DNA of 64,000 nt from Croceicoccus sediminis (GTDB taxonomy: Bacteria > Pseudomonadota > Alphaproteobacteria > Sphingomonadales > Sphingomonadaceae). Below are positions 53,159 to 61,971 of the stretch, in pieces. The position numbers and the translations under genes were made by a program. The first letter of the stretch is position 1; every line of letters begins with the position of its first letter. The stretch is taken from assembly GCF_007570835.1 (NCBI RefSeq), contig NZ_SUNC01000001.1, forward strand, positions 868,001 through 932,000. The letters run 5' to 3'. Under the pieces are notes generated by a model, which was not told the DNA's origin, did not search any database, and saw only the letters and a program-made list of their open reading frames with translations.

Positions 53159-54505
53159 TTAACGACGCCCTTCCAGGTAGTCGTTGATGACCTCGTGAAA
53201 CCGGCGAACGCGGGTTTCCTGGTTGGCGAGATAGGCATCGGTAAAGCCCATCGAGCGCAGACCGCGTTGCTGCGTGACGGCGAGCGACAGGTCCTGAGTC
53301 AGGAAGTCGCCCTGCGGAATGTCCGCTTCGTAGTCGGCATAGCTGTCGCTTTCGAACTCGGCCTCCTTGTAGGGCCGCATGCCGTAAAGCGTCGCCACTT
53401 GCGTCGCGCCTTCGACTTTGGGCACCAGGTACCAGTAATCGAAAGTCGACCAGTTCGGATCGTCCTTGTCAGGCTCGGTGCGGAAAACGTGCAGGCCTTC
53501 CGGCGTTCCCGTCAGCGTCAGGTTCGGGAACAGCGTGTGGTGCATCTGATCGGTCAGTTCATCGTCGGTGAACTTTTCGAAATAGGTGTACCCACGCTCC
53601 GGCCCCAGACGGCGGCGTGCTTCCTGAAGCGCGATACGCCCTTCCTGTGCCCTGCCGTCGAAATCGTCGGGGTCGATGTCCCATTCCTTGAGCACTTCGG
53701 CCCAGAGCGGTTTCATCTGCTGCGCGTCCTCATAGCGCGATGACGGCTGCAGCTTCTCGATCATGCGATTGTGGCCGGTGGGATACATCTCGAACACCGA
53801 AGTCGAATAGTGATCGTCGATCATCGGTTCGAACTGCGGGTGGACGGCCGGGATGTGATAGGCCTCGTTGAAGTTGTCGGAGGCGAACTTCCAGTTCGTG
53901 TTGACGCGCAGGCGGCGCCACACGACGCGGGTCCAATCCTCGATGTCGCGATTGCCCAGAAGGGTCGGCACGGGATCGAGATAGTCCAGCAGCGGGACCG
54001 GATCGGGATTGAAGCTGAAGAAGATGAACCCGCCCCATGTATCACACTTCACCTCGTGCAGCTTCAGCTTGCCGCACGGATTGCCTTGCGGGAAATCTTC
54101 CGGGTCCTGCACTTCGTCCAGCATGCCGTCGATGCGCCACTTCCAGTTGTGGTAGGGGCACACGAAGTGGCTCATCACGCCGCCCTCGCTGGTGTTCACC
54201 AGCAGGTTGCCGCGATGCTGGCACACGTTGAGGAAGGCCTTGATAGAACCATCCTCCTGGCGAACCATCAGGACCGATTCATGCTTGAAGTCGTGGACGA
54301 TGAAGTCTCCGGCTTCTTCCAGTTGGGCCGTGCGCCCGCCGACGTGCCAGATCTTCTTCCACATGTGCTCCCATTCGCGTTCGGCGAACTCCTTCGACCA
54401 GTAACGGTCGCCGGTGATCTTGTCGCCGCGCGCAGCCGGAACCTCGGCATCGGGATGCGTGGGATAGCCCGGCTTGCCGGAGGGCTTGTCTAGAATGGTC
54501 GCCAT
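53159..54505 (-). CDS. Rieske non-haem-iron oxygenase alpha subunit (RO2)
   Basis: A 448-aa oxygenase large subunit. The Rieske ligands are in NVCQHRGNLL and FVCPYHNWKW. The catalytic iron site is NWKFASDNFNEAYHIPAVHPQF, with the D-N-x-x-E and H-x-x-x-x-H features intact. It shares the opening EITADR-type motif (DKITGDRYWSKEFAEREWEHMW) with RO4, its closest relative here. It is the last gene of the large minus-strand operon that begins at the TonB receptor. Electron partners are not encoded nearby. Confidence 0.93.
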   Translation of the reverse strand: MATILDKPSGKPGYPTHPDAEVPAARGDKITGDRYWSKEFAEREWEHMWKKIWHVGGRTAQLEEAGDFIVHDFKHESVLMVRQEDGSIKAFLNVCQHRGNLLVNTSEGGVMSHFVCPYHNWKWRIDGMLDEVQDPEDFPQGNPCGKLKLHEVKCDTWGGFIFFSFNPDPVPLLDYLDPVPTLLGNRDIEDWTRVVWRRLRVNTNWKFASDNFNEAYHIPAVHPQFEPMIDDHYSTSVFEMYPTGHNRMIEKLQPSSRYEDAQQMKPLWAEVLKEWDIDPDDFDGRAQEGRIALQEARRRLGPERGYTYFEKFTDDELTDQMHHTLFPNLTLTGTPEGLHVFRTEPDKDDPNWSTFDYWYLVPKVEGATQVATLYGMRPYKEAEFESDSYADYEADIPQGDFLTQDLSLAVTQQRGLRSMGFTDAYLANQETRVRRFHEVINDYLEGRR

Positions 54506-54537
54506 TGTCGTATCCCCTTCACTTCCTTCCAGTTTGA

Positions 54538-54987
54538 TCAGCGGTCGCCGTGGATTTCCTCAAGCGAACCGGGCATCGGCATCATCGGAGTGATCGTATA
54601 GTGGCGGCACTTCCAAGCGCCGCTGTCGTTCTTCACGCATTCCATGCGATACCGGACCTGCACCTCGACCCTGTTGCCGTCCCGCGATGCGCCCATGCCG
54701 ATCACGTAGGCCGTCATCACGCCCACCGATCCGTCCCAGCTTTCGGGGCGGAAATTGCTGATGAAGTGGAAATGGTGGGTCATGTCGGCAAAGACCGGCT
54801 CGAAGAACCCGCGCAGCCCTTCGTGCCCGTGCATCAGCGGCAGGCCGATCGCGGACAGGTCGGCCACGCAATCGTCGGTAAAGACCGAAAGGAAACGGTC
54901 CATGTCTTCAAGCGCATCGACGTTGTAGCAATATTCGACCATCAACCGCTCAATCGCGGTGCGGACGTCTTCGGGCATCTGGGCCAT
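54538..54987 (-). CDS. SnoaL/NTF2-like protein (possible oxygenase small subunit, A)
   Basis: A 149-aa cone-shaped NTF2/SnoaL-fold protein: MVEYCYNVDALEDMDRFLSVFTDDCVADLSAIG, MTHHFHFISNFRPESWDGSVG, and a C-terminal RYRMECVKNDSGAWKCRHYTI. The fold is that of ring-hydroxylating dioxygenase beta subunits, which lie behind alpha subunits. It lies 32 bases ahead of RO2 and 29 after a paralogue, so it is probably a beta-type partner or an isomerase/hydratase. A longer open frame upstream is RO3 read out of frame. Confidence 0.85.
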   Translation of the reverse strand: MAQMPEDVRTAIERLMVEYCYNVDALEDMDRFLSVFTDDCVADLSAIGLPLMHGHEGLRGFFEPVFADMTHHFHFISNFRPESWDGSVGVMTAYVIGMGASRDGNRVEVQVRYRMECVKNDSGAWKCRHYTITPMMPMPGSLEEIHGDR

Positions 54988-55016
54988 CGGAATTTCCTTT
55001 CTTTTGCTGCCTGCGT

Positions 55017-55439
55017 TCAGGCAGGCAGCGGCATCATGTTCTTCAGCGAGAAATGGCGGCATTTCCATGCGCCATCCACGCGCACGCATTCCATCCGGTA
55101 ACGCACCTGCACGTTGACGGCCGTGCCATCTTTCGCGCGGCCCATGCCCATGACGTAGGCGGTGATCGCGCCGACCGACCCGTCCCAGCTGTCCGCGCGG
55201 AAATTGGCGGGCATGTGGAATTCGTGCGCCATGTTCTCGGTCAGACCGGTGTAGAAGGCGCGAATGGCGTCCTTGCCTTCCATCTTCGGGAACGCGACGT
55301 CGGAAAAATCGATCACCGCATCGTCGGTGAACAGGTTGACCACGTTCTCGGGCGCGGCAATCGCGTCGACCGCGTAAGTATACTCGGTCATCAGGTTGCA
55401 AAGCGCCTTGAAGACGTCTTCGGGCATGTTCGTTGCCAT
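55017..55439 (-). CDS. SnoaL/NTF2-like protein (possible oxygenase small subunit, B)
   Basis: A 140-aa NTF2-like protein clearly paralogous to the next gene: MTEYTYAVDAIAAPENVVNLFTDDAVIDFSDVAF, MAHEFHMPANFRADSWDGSVGAITAYVMGMG and VRYRMECVRVDGAWKCRHFSL. The two genes arose by tandem duplication (shared W-D-G-S-V-G and R-Y-R-M-E-C blocks). It begins 6 bases after the RO3 stop, so it is translated with RO3 and is a good candidate for the RO3 beta subunit. Confidence 0.85.
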   Translation of the reverse strand: MATNMPEDVFKALCNLMTEYTYAVDAIAAPENVVNLFTDDAVIDFSDVAFPKMEGKDAIRAFYTGLTENMAHEFHMPANFRADSWDGSVGAITAYVMGMGRAKDGTAVNVQVRYRMECVRVDGAWKCRHFSLKNMMPLPA

Positions 55440-55445
55440 GACGGC

Positions 55446-56795
55446 TTACCCCTCGCCCGCCGTCGGCGCCTGTTCGGTCGGATGACCCAGAACGGCGTCG
55501 TTCAGCAGTTCGTGGAAACGCTGGATTCGCTTTTCCTGATAGGTGAGAAGGCATCCCTTGAACCCGCGCGAGTTCAGTCCCTGCTGCTGCGTCGTGCCGA
55601 TGGACAGGTCCTGGTCGGCCACGAAGCCCAGCGAAACGCCGTCGCCATAGACCGAGTGGCGCTGAACTGCGTCGTGCTTTAGCGGAGCGTTGCCAACCGG
55701 CGTCACGACTTCCTTCATGCCTTCGACCGGCGGATAGAGGCACCAGTGCTGGAACACGCACTTGGCGGGATCCGTCGGATGCGGTTCGGTGCGCAGGATC
55801 TGGCACTGTTCCGGGCTCATCGTAATGGTGAGATTGGGGAACAGGGTGCAGTGGAAATAGTCGACCAGCTGCTGATCGGTCATTTCCGAATAGTCGTAGC
55901 CGCGTTCCGCCCCGTGCTCGCGCTTGGCGTCGATCACGGCCTGGCGCACTTCCTGCGTGCGGCCGCGATATTCCTTGGGATCGATGCCCCATGCCTCTGC
56001 CGCTTCGTAAAGGCCCGGCGGCACGTCGCCACTGACGTAGTCCTTGCGGCTGGTCGCCTGATGGCCGATCATCCACATCGAATTGTGGCCGTTCCCGTAC
56101 ATTTCGAACAGCGTGGTCGGCAGGCCGTCGTTGATGAAGGTCGCCAGCTCCGGGTGGATCGTCGGGAGGTGATAGCTCTCGTTGAAATTGTCGCGGATGA
56201 TCTTCCAGTTGAATTCGCAATCCGCCGACAGGTTCAGGACGCGAACCCAGTTTTCCAGGTGATAACCCTTGAGCCGCTCGGGGAACGGGGCGAGCCACTC
56301 CTCGAGCGGAGCGACATCGTCGTTCATCGCCCAGAACACGAACGGGCCCCAGGTATCGCACTGGATCTCGGTCAGCTTGACTTTGCCGCACGGGTTGCCG
56401 CCGGGAAAATCGTCAGGATCCTGCACGTCGACCAACGTGCCAGAGGCATCGAATTGCCAGCCGTGATAGCCGCAGGTGATGCGCGGGGTGGCCGAAACGT
56501 CACCAAGGACGAGCCGGTTCCCACGGTGCGGACAGACGTTGTAGAACGCCTTCACCGAACCATCGGCCTGCTTCACCATGATGATGGATTCGCGGCCGAA
56601 GTTGTGGCGGATCGTATCACCCTCTTCCTCAAGGTCGGCCAGCATGCCGCCAAGGTGCCACACGCTGGGCCAGAGGTTGTCGTATTCGCCCTCCATCCAC
56701 TCCCGCGAGGTGTAGCGGTCGGCGGTGATCACGTCGCCGCGCACGGGCTGGTCGAATTCGGCCGAATAGCGGGCGGAACCGGACTGAACGTTCAT
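55446..56795 (-). CDS. Rieske non-haem-iron oxygenase alpha subunit (RO3)
   Basis: A 449-aa oxygenase large subunit. Rieske ligands are in NVCPHRGNRL and ITCGYHGWQF. The catalytic site is NWKIIRDNFNESYHLPTIHPEL, with the acidic and His ligands intact. It is followed by two SnoaL-fold genes. The C-terminal LLNDAVLGHPTEQAPTAGEG is polar and probably disordered. It is part of the TonB-P450-RO3-RO2 operon. Confidence 0.93.
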   Translation of the reverse strand: MNVQSGSARYSAEFDQPVRGDVITADRYTSREWMEGEYDNLWPSVWHLGGMLADLEEEGDTIRHNFGRESIIMVKQADGSVKAFYNVCPHRGNRLVLGDVSATPRITCGYHGWQFDASGTLVDVQDPDDFPGGNPCGKVKLTEIQCDTWGPFVFWAMNDDVAPLEEWLAPFPERLKGYHLENWVRVLNLSADCEFNWKIIRDNFNESYHLPTIHPELATFINDGLPTTLFEMYGNGHNSMWMIGHQATSRKDYVSGDVPPGLYEAAEAWGIDPKEYRGRTQEVRQAVIDAKREHGAERGYDYSEMTDQQLVDYFHCTLFPNLTITMSPEQCQILRTEPHPTDPAKCVFQHWCLYPPVEGMKEVVTPVGNAPLKHDAVQRHSVYGDGVSLGFVADQDLSIGTTQQQGLNSRGFKGCLLTYQEKRIQRFHELLNDAVLGHPTEQAPTAGEG

Positions 56796-56839
56796 GGGAA
56801 ATGCCTCTCTTGGGTGTGTCTCTGCGGCGATGGTTGTTT

Positions 56840-57376
56840 CTAAGCCGACCAGTTTCGCGTCTGGCTGAAATCGGCGCCGTGCCTGTGCCCTCGTCCCGCC
56901 TGGGGATTGTCATTAAAGAAGGCCCGGCTGCCGGGGTGTTCGGCGACCCAATCGGTGATGAGCGCGCGCTTCGCGATGCGCCACTCGCCATTCCTGCGGG
57001 TATATTCGTCGATATAGCGACCGGCGATGAACAGGTCGCGCGGATCGCCCGCTTCGTCGCTGACATCGTGGAACGCCTGAAAATAGCATTCGCCCTGCGC
57101 ACTGTCAGCACCGGTCATCTCGATGCGCACCTGGCCCAGGAAATGATGGGTCGCGTTCATGTCGCCCAGAAAGCCCAGCGCGAAATCGGCAAAGGCGTTC
57201 GGGTCACCTTGCATCAACCCGCAATCGACAAGGGCATCGGGGTGAAACGCGCTGAGCAGCAAGTCGCGGTCGATCCGGTCCAGCCCGCGCATGTAGCGTT
57301 GCGCGGCATCGGCAATGTCGCGCCGGGCGGCAAGATCGCGGATTTCCGCTTCGATATCGAGGGGCGCTGCGTCCAT
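56840..57376 (-). CDS. SnoaL/NTF2-like protein (C), coupled to the P450
   Basis: A 178-aa SnoaL-type protein, larger than the other two and only distantly related: AQRYMRGLDRIDRDLLLSAFHPDALVDCGLMQG, THHFLGQVRIEMTG and EYTRRNGEWRIAKRALITDWV follow the SnoaL_4 pattern. Relatives include polyketide cyclases, dehydratases and isomerases. The ATG overlaps the P450 stop by 1 base (TAATG), so it is likely a partner that acts on the P450 product. Confidence 0.85.
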   Translation of the reverse strand: MDAAPLDIEAEIRDLAARRDIADAAQRYMRGLDRIDRDLLLSAFHPDALVDCGLMQGDPNAFADFALGFLGDMNATHHFLGQVRIEMTGADSAQGECYFQAFHDVSDEAGDPRDLFIAGRYIDEYTRRNGEWRIAKRALITDWVAEHPGSRAFFNDNPQAGRGHRHGADFSQTRNWSA

Positions 57377-58584
57377 TACACGTCCCATTCCAGACACAGC
57401 CTTTTCACGCTGGCGACGATACCGCCGACGTTTTCCAGATCGCTATCGGAAGAGATGCGAAAGTCGGGAATGCGCTTCAACCACTCCTCGATCGTGATCG
57501 CGACTTCGGCGCGGGCCAGTTCCTGTCCCGGACACATGTGCGGGCCGCTGCCGAAAGTGGAATGGGCCGCGCGGCGGCGCTGCAGGTCGATCTTCATCGG
57601 GTCCTCGTTCGCCGATGGATCGATGCCGTGGACCACCGTGGGGATGGCGACCATGTCGCCTGCCTTCATCGTGACCCCGCGAAACGTGATGTCCTCACGC
57701 ACTTCGCGAGCGATGGCGACAAGGCCGAAACGGCGGAACAGTTCGTTGACCGCCGCGATCGTGCCGCCCGGATGGGTTTCCATGTCGCGGCGAAGCTGCG
57801 GGTCGGCGGCCAGCGCCAGCAAGGCGTAGCCGAGGAAGTTCACGACCGTGTCGACCCCCGCGATCAGCAGCTGGGTGACCAGCGACAGCGCTTCGTCATG
57901 CGTCAGCTGGCGGCCGCCCATGTCGGAATGCAGCATGTTGCTGATCATGTCGTCGCCCGGATTGGCGAACCGTTCGCGCACCAGCGGATCGACATATTCG
58001 TAGAAGGCGGCCTTCGCCTCTTCGAACGTCATATCCTGATCGGGCCGGGTCATGCACAGCGCCCAGTGCCGGATCTTCTCGGCATCGGACTGCGGCACGC
58101 CGACCAGCGCCAGGAAAATGCGGATCGGGAAAATCTTGGCGTATTCCTCGGTGAAGTCGCAGTGGCCCCTTGCCGCGAATGCATCGATCAGGTCGGCGGC
58201 GACTTCGCGGATCGAATCCTTCAAGCCGCGCACGGCGGCAGGCTTCAGGTTGTCGTTCAGCAACTTGCGATAGGGCCGGTGGACCGGCGGATCGATGGTC
58301 GTCGGCAAAAGCCCGTGCTGCTCCCCGATCGACTTGGGCAATACGATGACCCGGCTGCTGAACCGTTCCCAGTCGGCCTGCACTTCGGCCAGCGCCTCTC
58401 CGCCCAGCGCGATCCAGTGCCCTTCGTTGCGCGGGGTCCACACGATTTCGGGATTGTCCGCCTGAAGCCGGGCCCAGGCGGTGTGGTAATCCTCGGCAAG
58501 GCCTTCGGGCGCATAGATGTCGATATCGGTCACCCGCTCAGGGTCGACGTGCGCGGGGGCCTTATCGCTGGCGAGTATCGTCAT
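57376..58584 (-). CDS. Cytochrome P450 monooxygenase
   Basis: A 402-aa soluble bacterial P450. The haem ligand is Cys351 in FGSGPHMCPGQELARAEV. The I-helix is LLIAGVDTVVNFLGYAL (A-G-x-D-T oxygen-activating pair), and ELFRRFG gives E-x-x-R of the K-helix. Ferredoxin and reductase must come from elsewhere. It has a good ribosome site (GAAGGAAG). It follows a 23-codon ORF by a four-base overlap. It probably hydroxylates the hydrophobic substrate or an intermediate. Confidence 0.94.
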   Translation of the reverse strand: MTILASDKAPAHVDPERVTDIDIYAPEGLAEDYHTAWARLQADNPEIVWTPRNEGHWIALGGEALAEVQADWERFSSRVIVLPKSIGEQHGLLPTTIDPPVHRPYRKLLNDNLKPAAVRGLKDSIREVAADLIDAFAARGHCDFTEEYAKIFPIRIFLALVGVPQSDAEKIRHWALCMTRPDQDMTFEEAKAAFYEYVDPLVRERFANPGDDMISNMLHSDMGGRQLTHDEALSLVTQLLIAGVDTVVNFLGYALLALAADPQLRRDMETHPGGTIAAVNELFRRFGLVAIAREVREDITFRGVTMKAGDMVAIPTVVHGIDPSANEDPMKIDLQRRRAAHSTFGSGPHMCPGQELARAEVAITIEEWLKRIPDFRISSDSDLENVGGIVASVKRLCLEWDV

Positions 58585-58652
58585 CTTCCTTCTCCCGTTT
58601 CTTTTTGGCTTCGGGCGCACCGGTTGCCGGATGCTATCATGCGATCGGTCAT
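58581..58652 (-). CDS. 23-aa ORF translationally coupled to the P450 gene
   Basis: ATG at 58652 is preceded by AAAGGAGG at 5 bases, the best ribosome site in the area. The frame encodes 23 residues (starting MTDRMIASGNRCARSQ, rich in Arg/Gln/Glu/Lys) and stops at TGA 58583-58581, overlapping the P450 ATG (ATGA). It is probably a translated leader that raises or controls P450 translation. Confidence 0.6.
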   Translation of the reverse strand: MTDRMIASGNRCARSQKETGEGR

Positions 58653-58726
58653 GTCAGCCTCCTTTCATCCCGGTTTCGCGCCGGACGGTGGCGGAGCCGC
58701 GAGCAAACGGCCCCGCCCGCGCCGGA

Positions 58727-61015
58727 TCAGAAGTTGTACTGCACCGATGCACCGTACTGGCGCGGCGGAGCATAGCCCACGATGCCCATGTAACCGGGCG
58801 AGTCGAAGACGGTCGAAATGTAGCGCTTGTCCAGCAGGTTCTTGCCCCACAGCCCGGCAGACCACTGGTCGTCGGGCGAGTGGTAGGTCAGCAATGCGTC
58901 GACCAGGTAAGTCGGCTGCACCTTCGAACGCGGCGTATTGACGACCGCCGTGTAGTACTTGGACGAGGTGTACATCCACGACACGTCCGCCACGATGCGC
59001 GAACCGCCAGCCATTTCGTAGTCGTAATTGACGCCGAGCATCGTCTGCCACTTCGGCGCGTTCTGCAGCCGGAAACCGGTCAGGTCGAGGATCTGGGTCG
59101 AAAGCGGATCGAGGTAGTCGAATTCCTTGTACGACGCATCGAGATAAGCCAGCGAACCGCGCAGCGTGAGCCCCCAGACCGGCACGGCCTGCGCCTCCAG
59201 TTCGAAGCCCTTGATCTCGGACTTCGCGGCGTTGAGGATGCGGTTGCCCTGCACGTTGGTTTCCTGATCGAAGTAGATCTGGGCCAGCTGCATGTCGCGG
59301 TAGTTGGTGTAGAACGCGGCAAAGTTGGTGCGGATCGTGCGGTTCAGGAAATCAGCCTTCAGGCCGACTTCGAACGTGTCGACCTTTTCCGGATCGAACG
59401 GCGTGTCGCCGTCGGCCGCGACACCGATGCGGCCGGTGAAACCGCCCGACTTGAAGCCGCGCGACCAGCTGGCATAAGTCAGGGCATCGTCCCCCAGTCG
59501 GTAATCGAGGCCGAGTTTCCAGCCCACGTTGTCCCAGCTTTCCTTGCCACCCACGTCGAGGCTTCCGGGGAAGATCACGTCGAACTTGGCCCAGTCCGGC
59601 GACGTTAGCGCCTCGCTGCCCAGCCCGGTATCGAGCGTGGATCGTGCATCGATCTTGTCATGCGTAAAGCGGATACCGGCCTGCAGCTTCAGGCGGTCGG
59701 TGACTTGCGCATAAGTCTGCAGGAAGGCCGAGTAGCTTTCGGTCGTCTGCTCCTGCTCGTTGTACTGGAGCAGGCCCGGCAGGGCGAAGTCCAGGTGGTA
59801 CATCTGGTAGTGGTCGTAATTGGTCTTCATGAAGAAGACGCCCGCCACGCCCGAGAAGATGCCGCTTTCGAACGCGGTGCGAAGCTCCTCGCTCAGCTGC
59901 CAGCCCTTGGTCCTGCGGCGGGTGGAATTGTTCGTTTTCGCCGTACCGTCCTGGTCGGTATATTCGAACTGCGTGAATTCCTTGTACCCGGTGATCGAAG
60001 TGATGTCGCCAATGGCGGTATTGGCCAGTTCGATCGTCGCGATGCCGAAATAGGTATCGATGTTGGAGGTATCGGGCACCTCATTGTTGCCCGAAAAGAA
60101 CTTGTCCGGCGCCTCGCACGGCTGACCGGCCACGGCACAGGGGCTGACGTACTGCGGCAGCTCCGAACCATTCCAGAACGTGCCTTCGGGGACGTAGTTC
60201 GCCTCGCCCGGCAGGCCGCCGTTGACCACGACCGGCGCACCGTTGCGTGCCGCCACGTATTCGCCCTGAAGCGTGATCGAAAGGTCCAGCGACGGGGTCA
60301 GGTAAAGCTGCCCGCGGATCGCATCAACATTCTTGCTGCCCATGTCCGAACCGTCGAAGACGTTCGTGACCCAGCCATCCCGCTCGGTATGAATCCCGGC
60401 AAGCTTGAACGATGCCACGTCCTCGGCCAGCGGAATTTCGATGGCGCCGGAAACGTCGAAGCGGTTCCAGTTGCCGTAAACACCCTTGATATAGCCGCCG
60501 AATTCGCCCGTCGGCTGGTTGGTGACCACGCTGACGACGCCGCCCGTGGTGTTCGCGCCGAACAAGGTGCCCTGCGGCCCGCGCAAGATTTCCACGCGCT
60601 GCACGTCGTATGTGTCGAGAAGCGCGCCCATCGAGAAGAACTGCGGCACGCCATCGACGACGATCGACACGGTGTTACCGGCATAGGGATCAGGCTCGAT
60701 CACGCCGATGCCGCGGATGGTGAAGACCGCGTTGTTCGGCGTATTGGCGAAGTTGTCGATCTGGACGTTGGGAACACTGCCCTGCAGCGCCTGAAGCGTC
60801 GTCACCTGCAAATCGGACAGGCGTTCACCGCCCACAGCGGTGATCGAAATCGGCACGTCCTGGATCGATTCCGACGTCTTCTGTGCGGTAACGACGATTT
60901 CGCCAAGGCCCGAATCGGCGGGCATAGGCGTGTCGTCCTGCGCAAAAGCGGGTGCCGCCGAAATGGCGAGCGCCGCGCTGGCGCCGCTGACGAGATACCT
61001 GTGAATACGTGTCAT
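58727..61015 (-). CDS. TonB-dependent receptor
   Basis: A 762-aa outer-membrane gated channel. A signal peptide ends AFAQ-DD; the TonB box EIVVTAQK follows, then a plug domain (VPNVQIDNFANTPNNAVFTIRGIG and VEILRGPQGTLFGANTTGGVVSV), and a 22-stranded barrel ending in QYGASVQYNF with a C-terminal Phe. Catabolic-locus receptors of this type in sphingomonads import large hydrophobic or glycosylated substrates. It is the first gene of the minus-strand operon and shares a control region with tetR. Confidence 0.95.
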   Translation of the reverse strand: MTRIHRYLVSGASAALAISAAPAFAQDDTPMPADSGLGEIVVTAQKTSESIQDVPISITAVGGERLSDLQVTTLQALQGSVPNVQIDNFANTPNNAVFTIRGIGVIEPDPYAGNTVSIVVDGVPQFFSMGALLDTYDVQRVEILRGPQGTLFGANTTGGVVSVVTNQPTGEFGGYIKGVYGNWNRFDVSGAIEIPLAEDVASFKLAGIHTERDGWVTNVFDGSDMGSKNVDAIRGQLYLTPSLDLSITLQGEYVAARNGAPVVVNGGLPGEANYVPEGTFWNGSELPQYVSPCAVAGQPCEAPDKFFSGNNEVPDTSNIDTYFGIATIELANTAIGDITSITGYKEFTQFEYTDQDGTAKTNNSTRRRTKGWQLSEELRTAFESGIFSGVAGVFFMKTNYDHYQMYHLDFALPGLLQYNEQEQTTESYSAFLQTYAQVTDRLKLQAGIRFTHDKIDARSTLDTGLGSEALTSPDWAKFDVIFPGSLDVGGKESWDNVGWKLGLDYRLGDDALTYASWSRGFKSGGFTGRIGVAADGDTPFDPEKVDTFEVGLKADFLNRTIRTNFAAFYTNYRDMQLAQIYFDQETNVQGNRILNAAKSEIKGFELEAQAVPVWGLTLRGSLAYLDASYKEFDYLDPLSTQILDLTGFRLQNAPKWQTMLGVNYDYEMAGGSRIVADVSWMYTSSKYYTAVVNTPRSKVQPTYLVDALLTYHSPDDQWSAGLWGKNLLDKRYISTVFDSPGYMGIVGYAPPRQYGASVQYNF

Positions 61016-61186
61016 TGCTCTCCCTCCCTATCGCCCGCTTGTCACCCCTCGCGACCGGGCAATTTTCTCATCGATTTGCCATTTACCGGCAACCTTGTCG
61101 GTTTTCTTGTTGCATTGGGCGGAAATAGGCTACTGCATGAAGTGATAGGGTGCCCGAACGCCCATCCGTGGAGAGAAGCTGGATCG
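61016..61186. promoter_or_regulatory. Divergent control region between the TonB receptor and tetR
   Basis: This 171-base region holds TTGCC-ATTTACC-GGCAA (61076-61092), an inverted repeat similar to an element before RO1, and GCATGAAGTGATAGGGTGCC at 61135-61154, related to elements before RO4 and SDR1. TetR proteins often control the divergent neighbour from such a site. Confidence 0.5.
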
Positions 61187-61870
61187 ATGGTTGCTGCACG
61201 TAGAGACATGGCCCTTCGCAAGATCCGCCCGAGCGGCGGACCGGAAGATTTCGAACGCTGGCAGCAGCGCAAGAGTTCGCTGACGCGCGAATCCATCCTC
61301 GATGCCGCAGTCGATAGCCTGGTCGAAAGCGGATATGCTGGCCTTTCCACCAATGACGTCGCCCGGCGCGCCGGGGTTTCTCGCGGGGCGATGCATCACC
61401 ATTTCCCCAACCGCATCGCGCTGGTGCGCGGCATGATCGAACATGTCTTCTATCGCCGGATGCGCCATTTCCTCGACGATTTCGTGGCCCAGCTGAAAGT
61501 CATCGACCCTGATGACGAGACCCTGCAACCCCATGTAATCGCGGTCGAATTGCACTGGCATTCGGTACAAAGCCGCGAGTTCGAAGCCTATTTGCGGCTG
61601 GCCGTGGCTGCGCGCAACGATGCCGAACTGGCCGAAGCGTTCGATCCGGCCGCCAGGCGCTATGACGAAGTGTGGCTGGAAGAGATGGACCACGCCTTCC
61701 CGCAATGGCGATCGGCCCCCGAACTGATGCGGCTGGCGAGCGACGTGACACAAGCGCTTCAACTCGGACTTCTGATCAACGGGTCGACCATCGGCGAAGA
61801 GCGTGTCCGCGCGATACAGGACGAGCTGGTCGGCGTGGTGAAGCGGCTGGCCGAGGCAGCGAAGCGATAA
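61187..61870 (+). CDS. TetR-family transcriptional regulator
   Basis: A 227-aa TetR repressor. A basic N-terminus (MALRKIRPSGG) leads into the DNA-binding domain with ILDAAVDSLVESGYAGLST and the helix-turn-helix STNDVARRAGVSRGAMHHHF. The C-terminal ligand-binding domain is all-helical (FEAYLRLAVAARND, MRLASDVTQALQLG). It is divergent from the TonB operon and just ahead of RO4, so it is the obvious regulator of the island. The start at 61187 is chosen after GAGAGAAG; a longer frame upstream is unrelated. It ends at a terminator. Confidence 0.9.
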   Translation: MVAARRDMALRKIRPSGGPEDFERWQQRKSSLTRESILDAAVDSLVESGYAGLSTNDVARRAGVSRGAMHHHFPNRIALVRGMIEHVFYRRMRHFLDDFVAQLKVIDPDDETLQPHVIAVELHWHSVQSREFEAYLRLAVAARNDAELAEAFDPAARRYDEVWLEEMDHAFPQWRSAPELMRLASDVTQALQLGLLINGSTIGEERVRAIQDELVGVVKRLAEAAKR

Positions 61871-61892
61871 AACAGGACGATCGGCCTGTTTT
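61869..61892 (+). terminator. Terminator after tetR
   Basis: A perfect 8-bp stem AAAACAGG / CCTGTTTT with an 8-base loop overlaps the tetR stop and ends in four T. It separates tetR from RO4, which then needs its own promoter. Confidence 0.7.
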
Positions 61893-61971
61893 CTAGCGCA
61901 TGTGATAGTTGAGGGGTGCCCGCATCGCGCGCACGCTCGACGATATACAAGCTTCGTTTGGGAGAGGCCCG

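Noticed and set aside
54538-56391. A 617-codon minus-strand frame over RO3 and two SnoaL genes
   Set aside because: Only its last 150 codons resemble a protein family. The rest is RO3 and SnoaL-B read out of frame.
59660-61186. Long + strand frame leading into tetR
   Set aside because: It is the antisense of the TonB receptor and has no family features; the TetR domain begins only after 61187.
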